DNA of 64,000 nucleotides from CAVTPU01 sp963736695 (GTDB taxonomy: Bacteria > Actinomycetota > Actinomycetes > Mycobacteriales > Micromonosporaceae). Below, piece by piece: positions 24,036-33,500 of the stretch (positions are counted from its first letter, which is position 1; every line of letters starts with the position of its first letter). A model generated the notes under the pieces. That model was not told the origin of the DNA. It did not search any database and saw nothing but the letters and a program-made list of their open reading frames with translations. A program made the translations under genes and the position numbers. The stretch spans positions 1,426,001-1,490,000 of the forward strand of contig CAVTPU010000004.1 of NCBI GenBank assembly GCA_963736695.1, read 5' to 3'.

Positions 24036-25685
24036 CTACCGGGTGACGAGGGGCTCATACTGGGGGATCTCGCCGACGAGGACGGCGGCGAGCACGCGGG
24101 CTTGGAGCTCAATGGCACGCCGATAGCTCACGGAATATCCGAAGAGGGGATGCTTGACCTGTGTCGACAGGCGACGTTCCCACGCTCGGATGACGGTCTT
24201 GCGCCCGTCTGCGGTGAGGGTGACCGCTCCGGCGCGCATCAGAAAGTCGGATGCGGCGATTTCGTGGTTGTTGATGAGGGTGATGGCGACGGAGTCGGCG
24301 AGGAGTGGCCGGAATTCTTCGGCGAGGTCGAGGGCGAGCGCGGGTCGGCCGAAGCGCGGGCGGTGAAGCAGCCCGATATAGGGGTCGAAACCGACCGCGA
24401 GGCTGGCTGCCATGAGGTCTTTGACGAGCAGGCCATAACAGAAGGAGAGCAGGCAGTTGACCGCGTCCGTCGGCGGGCGACGGTTGCGCAGGCCAGTGAA
24501 GGGTGGGCCGGGCAGGTCGGCGTTGGGCGAAAGCAGTTGGGGGAAGTGCTGGAAATAGATGCGCGCGGCGGTGCCTTCGAGGCCGAGGAGGGTGGGCGCA
24601 TTGGTGGCCGATTCCGCACGGAACGCGAGCTCGGCGAGTTGGGAGACCGCGTTGGTGGCGACGTCGCTGGCGTTGCGGCGGAGCATGACTCGACTGTTGC
24701 GAATCTTTCCGGCGATCATGCGTCGGGCGGCGGTGAGGTCGGCGCAGGCTGCACTGGTGGTCTGTTTGATTCGCAGTTGAACGTTCTTGGTGGGCAGACC
24801 GGTGGTGAGTCCGAGCAGCCATCCCCCATATGAGAAGTGGAAGATGTCGATGTCACGGTCGATGAGGGTGCGGGTCGCTTGGGCGGTGACTTGCACGTTG
24901 CCGAACGCGCTGACGTGCAGCACGTCGATGAGCCGAATGGTGGCGAGTTCCTGTCGCTGCTTCGAGACGACGAGCCGGCCGCCGTCTTGTCCGATGACCG
25001 CGCCGGGTTCGGTGACATAGAGCGGCCGCGCGTCGGGGTCGGGCGCGATGAGTCTGCGGGTGGGGCGTTCCTGTCGGCCGCGCAGCAGGTTTGTCTCGTC
25101 GGGCAGGCAGATCCCGACGAGCGAGCAGCGGGCGCACTTTGGGCTGTCGCGCAGGGGTGGTGGCGGCGTGAGTTGGGTGGCGAGGTCGCGGGCCTGTTCG
25201 GCGACTTTCAGGGTACGAGTGACCAGCTCCGCCGCCGGCTCGACAACGACCCGTTGGCGGGTCTCGGCATAGTAGAGCTCGCCTCGCGGCACCTGATAAC
25301 CGTGCTCGCGTAGGAGGAGAACTTGTGCGCAGACTTGCACGGCGTCGGCTTCCCACGGCGTACCGTCGGTTTGGGGTTTGCCTTTCTTGGTGTCGACGGG
25401 CACGACGCCTCCGTCGGCTGCTTCGACGAGGTCGAGTTCGGCGGTGATTCCGAGGCGTTCGCTGGACAGGTCGACGGAGCGCGCCGCGATGATGGTGCCT
25501 TCTGATGGCAGGGGTGCCGCGCCGCCACCGGAGTCGACTCTCCTGTGACGGCGTAACCCTTCGGCGACGTCAGCGTTGGCGGCCCACATCTGATCTACCC
25601 ACTCGAGGAAGAACAGGCGTGGACAGTAGACATATTCGTTGAGCATGCGGGCGGGCACAAGGTCAGGGGTCAGCGCGGTGGTCAC
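24036..25685 (-). CDS. cas4-cas1: Cas4-Cas1 fusion protein
   Basis: Residues 1-200 are a Cas4 nuclease: YCPRLFFLEWV, the metal site ELDLVEAADGG with VPVDTKKGKP, and the cluster cysteines CARCSLVGIC. Residues 215-549 are Cas1: Glu in LLGLEGTAARIYF, His in IGLLHRPRFGRPAL and acidic LDLAEEFRPL. Cas4 trims prespacers at the PAM side and Cas1 integrates them; the fusion is a hallmark of type I-G systems. The GTG at 25685 overlaps the csb2 stop (GTGA); the open frame upstream is a shadow. Confidence 0.95.
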   Translation of the reverse strand: MTTALTPDLVPARMLNEYVYCPRLFFLEWVDQMWAANADVAEGLRRHRRVDSGGGAAPLPSEGTIIAARSVDLSSERLGITAELDLVEAADGGVVPVDTKKGKPQTDGTPWEADAVQVCAQVLLLREHGYQVPRGELYYAETRQRVVVEPAAELVTRTLKVAEQARDLATQLTPPPPLRDSPKCARCSLVGICLPDETNLLRGRQERPTRRLIAPDPDARPLYVTEPGAVIGQDGGRLVVSKQRQELATIRLIDVLHVSAFGNVQVTAQATRTLIDRDIDIFHFSYGGWLLGLTTGLPTKNVQLRIKQTTSAACADLTAARRMIAGKIRNSRVMLRRNASDVATNAVSQLAELAFRAESATNAPTLLGLEGTAARIYFQHFPQLLSPNADLPGPPFTGLRNRRPPTDAVNCLLSFCYGLLVKDLMAASLAVGFDPYIGLLHRPRFGRPALALDLAEEFRPLLADSVAITLINNHEIAASDFLMRAGAVTLTADGRKTVIRAWERRLSTQVKHPLFGYSVSYRRAIELQARVLAAVLVGEIPQYEPLVTR

Positions 25686-27118
25686 GGTTCTGGCTCCGGC
25701 ACAAAGATTCCACAACCGAAGTGACTGAGCTGCCCGAGCATCAGAGGTCCCGTGACGTCTGCGGGAAAGACGAGCCGAACTCCGAGTCCGGGGCGACTGT
25801 CGCGGAGGCGCTCCTTGATGCGATATCGACGAAACTGATTTGCCCACCGGTCAGGGAATGAGCCGTCTGGTTCCGTTGGTCTAACCTCCACAGTGGTGGG
25901 TAGTCCCCGATATTCGAGTTCCCGCCGCACATCAGCGGCGAGGTAGTCGTTAAATGACTCTCTCTTGCGGTGTCGCACCGGCAGATAGGGGGTGAGGCTC
26001 CGCCAGGCGCGGGCCGGGCCGCACAGTTCCGGTGCGACCTGCGCGATGGTGCCGACGGCCTCGAGCCGCAACGTCACCTCGGGCAGTCCTTTGATCTCAT
26101 ATCCGCCGTTTCCCACCGAGCCGGTGAGGCGACGAATGCTGAGAATTTCGCCGATCTCGTCGGCGGCGAGGCCGATCGGCACCCACACCATCACATGGCC
26201 GATGGCTGCACCACGTGCGTTCCGGTGCGCCGTGTCGACGGGCAGCGGAATCCAATGCGCGTGGCGGTGATCTGTGCTGGCACCCGCGTGGCCGAGCAGT
26301 TCGGCGCGGCCACCGTCGAGCCGGCTGGTAACGGCCATGTGGAGCTTGTCGGCGGCCAACAGTCCGTCGGTCGCTTTGAGCGGTGCGCGCGTGAGCACCG
26401 CGAATCGAATGGCGGTCACGGCGGTGGCATCCCGCACGGCGGCCACGGCTCGCGTCGTGTCAGGTTCAACCCCTTGACTCGTACGCCCATAGTGGACCCA
26501 CCGCGACTGTGCGGGAAGCGTGCGACGCGACTTCCTCACCTCCACAGTGGAGAGCTCAAGTGCTGCGCGTTGCACCGGAACGGTCGGGGCAAGCAACCGC
26601 ACCTGCTCGTCGCCGCCCGCCTCGGGCCGCCACCACGTCTCGTCGGGGGTGGGGTCGTTATCGAGGAGTCGCACGTCACACACCGACTCCGACCGGCCAA
26701 CGTAGGGAATCAGTCGGGCGAGGGTGTGGAGGGTGTCGCGTTCCGCAGCGTCGAGTCGCGCGTCCCACTGAACCAACACATGATCGCCGACCGCCGGCAG
26801 GGATAGGAACGAATCGAGAGTGAGGTCGGTCTGCCCGGTCTCGCCGCTGCGATGCTCCGAGTCGGGCAGGTAATGCCTGGTGTGGCCGGGCTTCGCCACC
26901 GACGTCCACAGTCGAGGCGGGTCCCCTAGTCGGTCGAGCAGCCTGTCGAATTCTGATGCCGGCAGGTCAGGCAACCGGGAATACCAGACGCCGACGAGGG
27001 CGCGCAACAGTCGCCACGGTGCCGGCGGCCACTCGACGGCGCCTTCGTTCGCGCTGCGATCCCACGCCGCCGCGTGATAGTGCCCCAGCGGAAATCGGAT
27101 GGCGAGGGTGACTGTCAT
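25682..27118 (-). CDS. csb2: Type I-G Cascade protein Csb2 (Cas5-Cas6 fusion)
   Basis: The start MTVTLAIRFPLGHYHAAAWD, then WPPAPWRLLRALVGVWYSRL, marks the GSU0054/Csb2 family of about 480 residues. In type I-G it combines Cas5 with a Cas6-like RAMP that cuts pre-crRNA within the repeat. A His-bearing segment occurs in HRHAHWIPLPVD and a G-rich loop near the C-terminus (RPGLGVRLVFPADVTGPL). It is the only Cas6-type candidate in the island. ATG 27118 overlaps the csb1 stop by 4 bp. Confidence 0.92.
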   Translation of the reverse strand: MTVTLAIRFPLGHYHAAAWDRSANEGAVEWPPAPWRLLRALVGVWYSRLPDLPASEFDRLLDRLGDPPRLWTSVAKPGHTRHYLPDSEHRSGETGQTDLTLDSFLSLPAVGDHVLVQWDARLDAAERDTLHTLARLIPYVGRSESVCDVRLLDNDPTPDETWWRPEAGGDEQVRLLAPTVPVQRAALELSTVEVRKSRRTLPAQSRWVHYGRTSQGVEPDTTRAVAAVRDATAVTAIRFAVLTRAPLKATDGLLAADKLHMAVTSRLDGGRAELLGHAGASTDHRHAHWIPLPVDTAHRNARGAAIGHVMVWVPIGLAADEIGEILSIRRLTGSVGNGGYEIKGLPEVTLRLEAVGTIAQVAPELCGPARAWRSLTPYLPVRHRKRESFNDYLAADVRRELEYRGLPTTVEVRPTEPDGSFPDRWANQFRRYRIKERLRDSRPGLGVRLVFPADVTGPLMLGQLSHFGCGIFVPEPEP

Positions 27119-28053
27119 GACTTCGCCTTCGACGGAGTCCACGTGACGGTGGTCGGGTCGAACTCGGTCGCGCACTCGGCCGCCAGCATGCTGATGCGCT
27201 TGGCCGCGTCCACAGTGTCTGGGCGGGGTCCGTCCACATCGACGACCTGAAGGTCGCAGGCGGTGCGCAGCCTCAGGCCTCCGTCGAGCAGGGTGCCGAC
27301 CTCAAAGTCCACCAACGCTTCGAGCAGCGCGGTGCCGGCGTCGGAGAGCCCATAGGAGCGCAGTTGCGCGTGATCGACGCTGACATAGGCGACGATCTCG
27401 GCCGCGACATATTCGACCCGGTGATGTGGCACGGTGCCATATCCCTCGGCGGTCCCCCGGCCGGTCTCCACTTCGTTGTGAACCCCGTCGCGTTTGACTC
27501 CACCGCTGACGACGGGCCGCACCCCATAGGCTTCGATGAAGCTCGTCACCGCGCGGGCGATCTTCGGCTGCCATGGCCACCCTTTGCGCGCGAAGAAGAC
27601 CCCGTGCAGCAGCGACAGCGGATCGAGCGCGAAACATGCCCGGGCGACGGCTCGGTGGTCGAGCGGCCGCCCTTTCCGCAACCCGAACCGGTCACGCATC
27701 CAGTCTTCGCCTTTCACCCCTCCGACCGCGCCGTCCATCACATAGGCGGAGGCGAGCCGGTGGGCCTCCAGGCGACTCGACGACAGGAGATCGCCATCGG
27801 TGTCGACGATGCGCACATAGGGCACGCCGGCCAGCGCGCTCACCTGATCGGAGGTGCCCGAGTCCCATGTGGTCGACTCAAGCCAGTTGGCCATCGACTG
27901 CGCCGACTCGACCAGCAACGCCGGGGAGCCGTCGGCCGACTCAAACTCCGCAGCCCCCAGATCCGGGAATCCGGTGGGCTGGAAGCGTTGTCCGGCGACG
28001 GGACGCAACCGCGCGGTGAGCACGGTGCGCCGGGGTGTGGACTCGACAGTCAT
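27115..28053 (-). CDS. csb1: Type I-G Cascade backbone protein Csb1 (Cas7)
   Basis: The 312-residue product matches the GSU0053/Csb1 family: LTARLRPVAGQRFQPTGFPD, VESAQSMANWLESTTWD, HRLASAYVMDG, and a basic RNA-binding stretch in VKGEDWMRDRFGLRKGRPLD. Multiple copies coat the crRNA spacer in the interference complex. The ATGA overlap with csx17 and with csb2 shows tight translational coupling. A much longer open frame to 29850 is a chance extension across csx17. Confidence 0.93.
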   Translation of the reverse strand: MTVESTPRRTVLTARLRPVAGQRFQPTGFPDLGAAEFESADGSPALLVESAQSMANWLESTTWDSGTSDQVSALAGVPYVRIVDTDGDLLSSSRLEAHRLASAYVMDGAVGGVKGEDWMRDRFGLRKGRPLDHRAVARACFALDPLSLLHGVFFARKGWPWQPKIARAVTSFIEAYGVRPVVSGGVKRDGVHNEVETGRGTAEGYGTVPHHRVEYVAAEIVAYVSVDHAQLRSYGLSDAGTALLEALVDFEVGTLLDGGLRLRTACDLQVVDVDGPRPDTVDAAKRISMLAAECATEFDPTTVTWTPSKAKS

Positions 28054-30209
28054 GACATCTCCTTCACGTCGTTCACAACGTTGTCTGCTGTGGATGAATT
28101 GAGGCTGGTATCGCCGGTCGTGACGATCCGTTCGGCGAGGAAGTCCGACAGCGCCGCAAGGGGCTGTTGCACACGTGGCACCAAGGCGGCCGCGACGTGT
28201 TGACCCAACAGTCGGTCGGCTTGAGTCGAACCAGTCGACGACGGCGCCCGCCAACCGGCTCGTCGCAGTCGTCGAGCGGCGTCCGTGACCACACCAGCGA
28301 CCTGTCCAGCGGCGAGTCGAGCCGGCCAGTCCGGGGCCAGGCCGAAGACCGGAGCCTCCGAGTCGCGGCCGGCCTCGCCAAGGCCATGCGCAAAAGGTTG
28401 CACCAACCCGAGCGGCGGCACGGGAACGAACGCGCCGGGGTGGGACCAGTGGTGACGGACTCCCCGCCAATCCAGGGCAAGGCAGGCGAGCACCGCCAGG
28501 TTGAGCCGCCGTTCGTCGAGCGCGCCAACGGTCGCGAATGCGTGCGCGTCCGCCGTCGGCACCCGAACGCCGGCACGGAAGGTGAGCACTCCCCGAACCG
28601 TCCGACCGCCGGGATCTTCCACTGTGGTTCTCGCCAGCCACACCAACACGTCGGTGAGCACCGCGCGCAGCGGTCGGAGCATGAAACCGGGCACCAGCGC
28701 CGAGTCCCGCCACGCTAATCCGTCCCGTTCGGGGGCGATCGGCAGGAGCAGGTGCCGCATGGCACGGGAGGAGGGTGCGTGGCCGACCGCACATGAGGCG
28801 ATCCCGGCGCCGAGACGCACCTCGGGCCCGTCGAACGGCAGCCAGCGAAGGAACTCGGCCGCGACGGGCGGTCTGCGCACGGGAACCACGCCTCTGAGCC
28901 GGCCGCTGCGTCCCACCGCCTGGTCGAGGTTGGTCAGGGTGGCGAGCAGTCGCAGCAGTGCCTCTCCACCACCGTCCCGAACGAACGTGTGGTGCGCGGC
29001 GTCGAATCGCCGCACTTCCCGCGCGACCGCGTTGCTGGTGTCTCCTCGTCGCACCCAGCCCACCCATTCCTCCAGCCGGGCCGCGAGCTCGACCTCGGGA
29101 TGGTGGGTGACAGCGACCCTTTCGAGCGGCACAGCCGCAAATGCCAACCCGTTGCGTTGATGCAGGCCATAGCGGCTGAAGCCGTCGATTCCCCGAGAAA
29201 CCCCGAGGGTACGCGTGGCCGCGTAGAACTCCACGGACCGGCTCACTGGACGTCCCCGCCATGATGCCCGCGCGTCGGTGAACAGTTGACGAATCTCCTC
29301 GAAGGTGAACGGCTCGCTCCACAGTGGTGCCCAGATCTCGCCGCGGGACGACTCCCCGTCCGCGCCACTGCCCGGCCCTTCGGCGGAGCCAAAGACGGTG
29401 AAGGGCATCGCCGCCCGCCCGACGGAGTGCTGGTTGCGTCGCACCGCTGCGGCTGCGAAGAGCAGTGAACCCTCGACCATCATCACGAAGCGCCACGGGT
29501 TGACCAGAGGGGCCGATGCCCCGAACGGAGATGAACCGGGACCGCCTGCGCCGGCCGGGTCGAACTGGCCGATCGCACCGTCGCTGAGTTTGGCGATCTG
29601 GGTGCCGTCGACGAGGTCCTGGGCGGCCGCCCGAGACCGGTCTCGGGCGGCGGGCGCTGTGTCGAACAGCTCCACCAGCCGTTGGTGGAAGTTGGTGGAG
29701 AAGTCCAGTCTTCCGTCGTTGCCGCCGGTTCCGAGAATCGGAGGGTAGAAGACCTGGTCGCCGGTGAGCACGACGGCCGCGTCGATCCATGGCAGTGCCG
29801 ACTCGGGGCACGTGTTGCGATATTCCACAATGGCGCGCTCTTTTGACCAACCACCGTCGGAGCGAAACGTCTCCCCCACGATGGTCGCCGCCGCCAGCGC
29901 CTGTTTGATCGGGTCCAGCCGGGGGTCGGACAGTCGAGTGAGAGTGTCGAGCGCCTCACGTGGTTTCTTGTCTTTGACCCCAAAACCACTTCCCTCGTTC
30001 CACGGGCTCAACACGGGCGTTGGGGCATAGTGGTCGGTCAACCACGCGGCGATGTCGTCCACGGTGGTCTGCACGACGAGCGTGTCGTCATCCCACCGGG
30101 CGGTCAGGTCGGGGTCGGCCTGTTCGGCGAGCACCCTGACGAGGCCGAGCCCGGCGAGATAGGAGGCGAGTGGTTCGGGGCGCAGTCCGGTGAGGCGGTG
30201 CTCAGGCAT
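28050..30209 (-). CDS. csx17: Type I-G large subunit Csx17 (Cas8g)
   Basis: The 719-residue product begins EHRLTGLRPEPLASYLAGLG, diagnostic of Csx17, then YRNTCPESALPWIDAAVVLT and GTGGNDGRLDFSTNFHQRLV, a conserved block of this family. It is the large subunit that probably recognises the PAM and recruits Cas3. It overlaps cas3 by 8 bp and csb1 by 4 bp. Confidence 0.93.
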   Translation of the reverse strand: MPEHRLTGLRPEPLASYLAGLGLVRVLAEQADPDLTARWDDDTLVVQTTVDDIAAWLTDHYAPTPVLSPWNEGSGFGVKDKKPREALDTLTRLSDPRLDPIKQALAAATIVGETFRSDGGWSKERAIVEYRNTCPESALPWIDAAVVLTGDQVFYPPILGTGGNDGRLDFSTNFHQRLVELFDTAPAARDRSRAAAQDLVDGTQIAKLSDGAIGQFDPAGAGGPGSSPFGASAPLVNPWRFVMMVEGSLLFAAAAVRRNQHSVGRAAMPFTVFGSAEGPGSGADGESSRGEIWAPLWSEPFTFEEIRQLFTDARASWRGRPVSRSVEFYAATRTLGVSRGIDGFSRYGLHQRNGLAFAAVPLERVAVTHHPEVELAARLEEWVGWVRRGDTSNAVAREVRRFDAAHHTFVRDGGGEALLRLLATLTNLDQAVGRSGRLRGVVPVRRPPVAAEFLRWLPFDGPEVRLGAGIASCAVGHAPSSRAMRHLLLPIAPERDGLAWRDSALVPGFMLRPLRAVLTDVLVWLARTTVEDPGGRTVRGVLTFRAGVRVPTADAHAFATVGALDERRLNLAVLACLALDWRGVRHHWSHPGAFVPVPPLGLVQPFAHGLGEAGRDSEAPVFGLAPDWPARLAAGQVAGVVTDAARRLRRAGWRAPSSTGSTQADRLLGQHVAAALVPRVQQPLAALSDFLAERIVTTGDTSLNSSTADNVVNDVKEMS

Positions 30210-32613
30210 GGGTTTCCTCCCGAGGCGTGGGCTGGGCGCTGGCCCGCCAGTCGGCTATGCGTACCAGGGTCTCCATATAGGCCAGTTGAAACGGGCCGTA
30301 ACGGTTGCGGAGTTTGAGCGCGGTGCGGGTCCAGGATCGTTGCCCACCGAAGGAGAACTGGCCGATGTCGACGGTCATCTCACCGGCGGGTTGGTTGAGC
30401 AGGCCGGGCCAGGTGATGACGTCGCCGTGAGTGAGTCCGAGCAGGGTGGCGGGGTCGGTGTCGTCGGGGCCACGCACTTGCAGGCGTAGTTTGCCGTGGT
30501 GGGCGAGCACCAGATAGCGCACCAGGTCTGGGTCGTCCACCTCGTCGAGAAGTTTCGCAAGTGGACCGTCGAGCAGGAGCAGGGAGACGAGTTCGTGTCT
30601 GAAGTTGACGCCTCTGGCGAAAGCGAGTCGGCCGGTGCGGGCGGACTTGGCCCACGGCTTGCCGGCTTCGACGCGCGCCTGCTCGTCGGGGGTGGCGAGG
30701 GCGCAGAGGGCGTCCTGCCAGATGGGGTGGCTTTTGCCGGCGTCGTGGGCATGCGCGGCGACGAGAATCGCGCGTCGAAGTGGTGCGGGAAGGTTCGGGG
30801 CGACGTCGCCGATGAGGGTTTCGACCGCGTCGCGCACGTCGTCGCTGTGGTGTTGCAGCGGCAGCCATTGGGGTTGGGTGAGACTGGCGTCATCGCCACG
30901 GAACGGGTCCTCGGCCCCGGACGCCGGGTCGGCGTGTGTCGTGGAGTCGGGCCGGTCGCCGATGGTGGGCGCGTCCGGCACGGGTTTCCTGCTTTTCGGA
31001 TCGAATCCGCTGGTCGGGTCATAGCATCCGTCAGCGGCGGCGATCACCAATACTTCGCCTGGGCGGGCGGGTGCGCGTTCGGTCACGGCTGACCAGCCGC
31101 CGATCTTCTGGTCGAGTCGCCAGATATTTTTGGCTTTCGCCAGGCTTCGAATCTCACCGAGTGGCACTCGGCATCGCATTCGCGTCTCGGGTGGTCGGGC
31201 TTCGGCAGGGGGCCGTCCGCTGGGGTCCGAGGGTGTCCACTGTGCCCACGCGAGTTGCACATCGAGGTCGTCGGCGTCGCGCACATAAGGAGCGACGTCC
31301 ACGTCGGAGCCGGTCAGGTCTGGGGCGGTGTCGAACAGGGCCAACAGATCGGGCCGGCGCAGCACGCTGACCCGCGCTTCGGTGACCTGCACCGGCCGGG
31401 CGAGCAGGTCCTCTCCGGTGAGGGTCTGGCCGTTGAGCGCGGTCAGTTCAGCGACGGTCGCCGCGATGTCCTCCTTCTCGTACGGCGCATGGCTTGACGG
31501 TGCCAGCCACCACAGTGTTGCGTCGTCGACCTCGCCGGTGCGGTTGCAGCGGCCGGCGCGCTGCACGATCGACGGCCACGGGGCGGCTTCGGTGATGAGC
31601 ACTGTCGCGTTGAGGTCGACGCCGGCTTCGACGACCTGGGTGGAGATGACGACGTGGTCGACTTCGCCGGGCTGGTTCGTGACCCTGTCGATGAGTTTCT
31701 CCCGCTCGAGCCCGCGAAATCGGGAGTGCAGCAGGGTTCGTTCGGCGGGCAGGTCACGCAGCGCGGCGTAGACGTCGCGGGCCATCTTGACGGTGTTGAC
31801 GACGACCAGGGTGAGAGTGCCGGGGCGGTGGGTGTCGCGAACTGCGGCCGCGATGCCTTTCGCGTCGCCGGGGGCACAGTCGAGTTGGCGGATGGCGCGT
31901 TGGGCGCCAAGTCGACGGGCCAACGGTCCGACCCGTTCGTGGTCTTCGATCCGAAGAATCGCGTCGGTCGACGGCAGTGGATTGTCCACAGTGGTGAGCA
32001 GCCGCTCCGAGACGGTCGCCGACATGCAGGTCAGCCCGAACGGTTCCACGGTTGGCCATGATTTTGGGCGTGTCTGGTCGGCGAACGCGGCGAGTTGGCG
32101 CAGTGTGGTCGTCGACTCCGGGCAGAGCTGAACTTCGTCGATCACCCAGTGGGCGCCGTTGGTGACGAGGGCAAAGTCGATCGGATAGATGGCTCGCGAA
32201 ATGCCATAACCCCGGTTGAGCGCCTTGCTGACCAGTGAGTCGACGGTGCCGACGATGACGGCGGGCCGATGCATGTCCACTCGCCACTGCCGTTGCGTGT
32301 GGCCGGCGCCACCCATGACCACGTGGAGCGGCACCTCGTCGGTCAGGCCGAGATTGGCGAGCCACCGCTCGACGTTGCTGGCGACTTGCTCGACGAGGGT
32401 TCGTTGCGGCAGTGCGAAGATCAGCCGCCTGGGGGTTTCGTCCCGGTCGGGACCGTGCAGGCGCCGCCATAACCATGCGACCACAAGGCTTGTCTTGCCG
32501 GTGCCGGTGGCCGCATGCAGGATCTGCGGGAGGCCGTTCTCGGCCAGGCGTCGCTGAAACCCATAAGGAGGGTTGCCTGTCGCACGCACGAAGAACTCGT
32601 CAAAGTTTGACAT
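30202..32613 (-). CDS. cas3: CRISPR-associated helicase-nuclease Cas3 (HD at C-terminus)
   Basis: The 803-residue product has helicase motif I in HAATGTGKTSLVVAW, a DEVQ box in WVIDEVQLCPES, SAT in MSATVSERL, and motif VI QRAGRCNRTGE. The C-terminal HD nuclease has HHSDDVRD, AAHAHDAGKSHPIW, RHELVSLLLL and LAHHGKLRL. The helicase-then-HD order is the type I-G layout. It unwinds and degrades target DNA after recruitment by Cascade. It is the first cas gene of the minus-strand operon, after an 81-bp gap. Confidence 0.95.
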   Translation of the reverse strand: MSNFDEFFVRATGNPPYGFQRRLAENGLPQILHAATGTGKTSLVVAWLWRRLHGPDRDETPRRLIFALPQRTLVEQVASNVERWLANLGLTDEVPLHVVMGGAGHTQRQWRVDMHRPAVIVGTVDSLVSKALNRGYGISRAIYPIDFALVTNGAHWVIDEVQLCPESTTTLRQLAAFADQTRPKSWPTVEPFGLTCMSATVSERLLTTVDNPLPSTDAILRIEDHERVGPLARRLGAQRAIRQLDCAPGDAKGIAAAVRDTHRPGTLTLVVVNTVKMARDVYAALRDLPAERTLLHSRFRGLEREKLIDRVTNQPGEVDHVVISTQVVEAGVDLNATVLITEAAPWPSIVQRAGRCNRTGEVDDATLWWLAPSSHAPYEKEDIAATVAELTALNGQTLTGEDLLARPVQVTEARVSVLRRPDLLALFDTAPDLTGSDVDVAPYVRDADDLDVQLAWAQWTPSDPSGRPPAEARPPETRMRCRVPLGEIRSLAKAKNIWRLDQKIGGWSAVTERAPARPGEVLVIAAADGCYDPTSGFDPKSRKPVPDAPTIGDRPDSTTHADPASGAEDPFRGDDASLTQPQWLPLQHHSDDVRDAVETLIGDVAPNLPAPLRRAILVAAHAHDAGKSHPIWQDALCALATPDEQARVEAGKPWAKSARTGRLAFARGVNFRHELVSLLLLDGPLAKLLDEVDDPDLVRYLVLAHHGKLRLQVRGPDDTDPATLLGLTHGDVITWPGLLNQPAGEMTVDIGQFSFGGQRSWTRTALKLRNRYGPFQLAYMETLVRIADWRASAQPTPREETHA

Positions 32614-32694
32614 AACGGCTCCATATGGACACGCGACCCGTCACCGGATCTGTCGGTCAAGTGGGAAAGTCAGCACTATTCTGTCTATTGATTA

Positions 32695-33500
32695 CTAACT
32701 TGGGGCAACGACTCTTCGGCCAGATAGATGAGCCAACAGAGCCTGATTCGCCTCCCAGCCGTCCGGAAACTTCACCGGAACGTTGAGATGTATCGACTCT
32801 GTCGACGGATGAGCGTCGAGCAACTCCTGAATTCCGGCTCGAGCGACGACGATGCAGGCGTGACGATGGCGTGAGGTGAGAACGCATAAGCGACCCGCCT
32901 CAAGATGAAATTCTGTCGCATCCAACCGACCAGAGAGTGGATGCAGCACGACTGTCACATCGAACTCACGCCCCTGCAGCCGGTTGGCGGTGTCAATGGT
33001 GATGCCCCTCGCGCGTTCCCCGAGTGCCGATCGAATGGCCGAGACCTGATCGCGATGTGCGGCGCCGATCGCGATCCGATCGGGCGTGACGGGCTTCACG
33101 TCCGGTGACCGGTCCGGCGAAAAGACCGCCGCACCGCGTTCGACGATGCGGGACGCGATGTCGGCACAGGCCGAGACCGCCTCACTGTCGGTCCGCAGGG
33201 CATGCCTCGCGGGCAGTTCGTAGAGTGCCCAGCCACTCTCGGACGCCACTGTGAGCGCCTCGTCGAGCGGGTTCCGACCAAACGCGGCGGTCCGGAACAT
33301 GAGCCGTCGAGCCCCGGCCGGGTCACCGGACTGGAAGGGAGTGAACGGATAGAACGCCTCGGAGATCAGGTCCGTGGCGGTGCGTGGCGATGGCTGCACC
33401 CTGGATTGCCGGTGAGCGCCGCAATGGTGCGTGCATTGTGTTTGCGGGCTGGTTCGTCGCCTCGGATCCGATCGAGGGCCGCCTCCGTCGCCGCGGTCAC
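32695..33500 (-). pseudogene. RecB-nuclease/SF1-helicase gene, internally deleted
   Basis: The normal start survives (GTG 33500, TAATEAALDRIRGDEPARKH, then IAALTGNPGC), a typical N-terminus of large actinobacterial TM0106-like nuclease/DNA2-type helicases. After about 38 codons the frame jumps out of register into the C-terminal helicase end: FYPFTPFQSGDPAGARRLMF, ITIDTANRLQGREFDVTVVL (motif V) and LCVLTSRHRHACIVVARAG (motif VI region). Walker A, Walker B and the nuclease are gone. A complete gene would be three to four times longer. The start overlaps the preceding gene by GTGA, so the pair was once an operon. Confidence 0.75.

Noticed and set aside
28054..29850. N-terminal extension of the csb1 frame to 911 codons
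   Set aside because: It overlaps csx17, whose motifs are clear, and the extra residues are Arg-rich nonsense; ATG 28053 with ATGA overlap is the true start.
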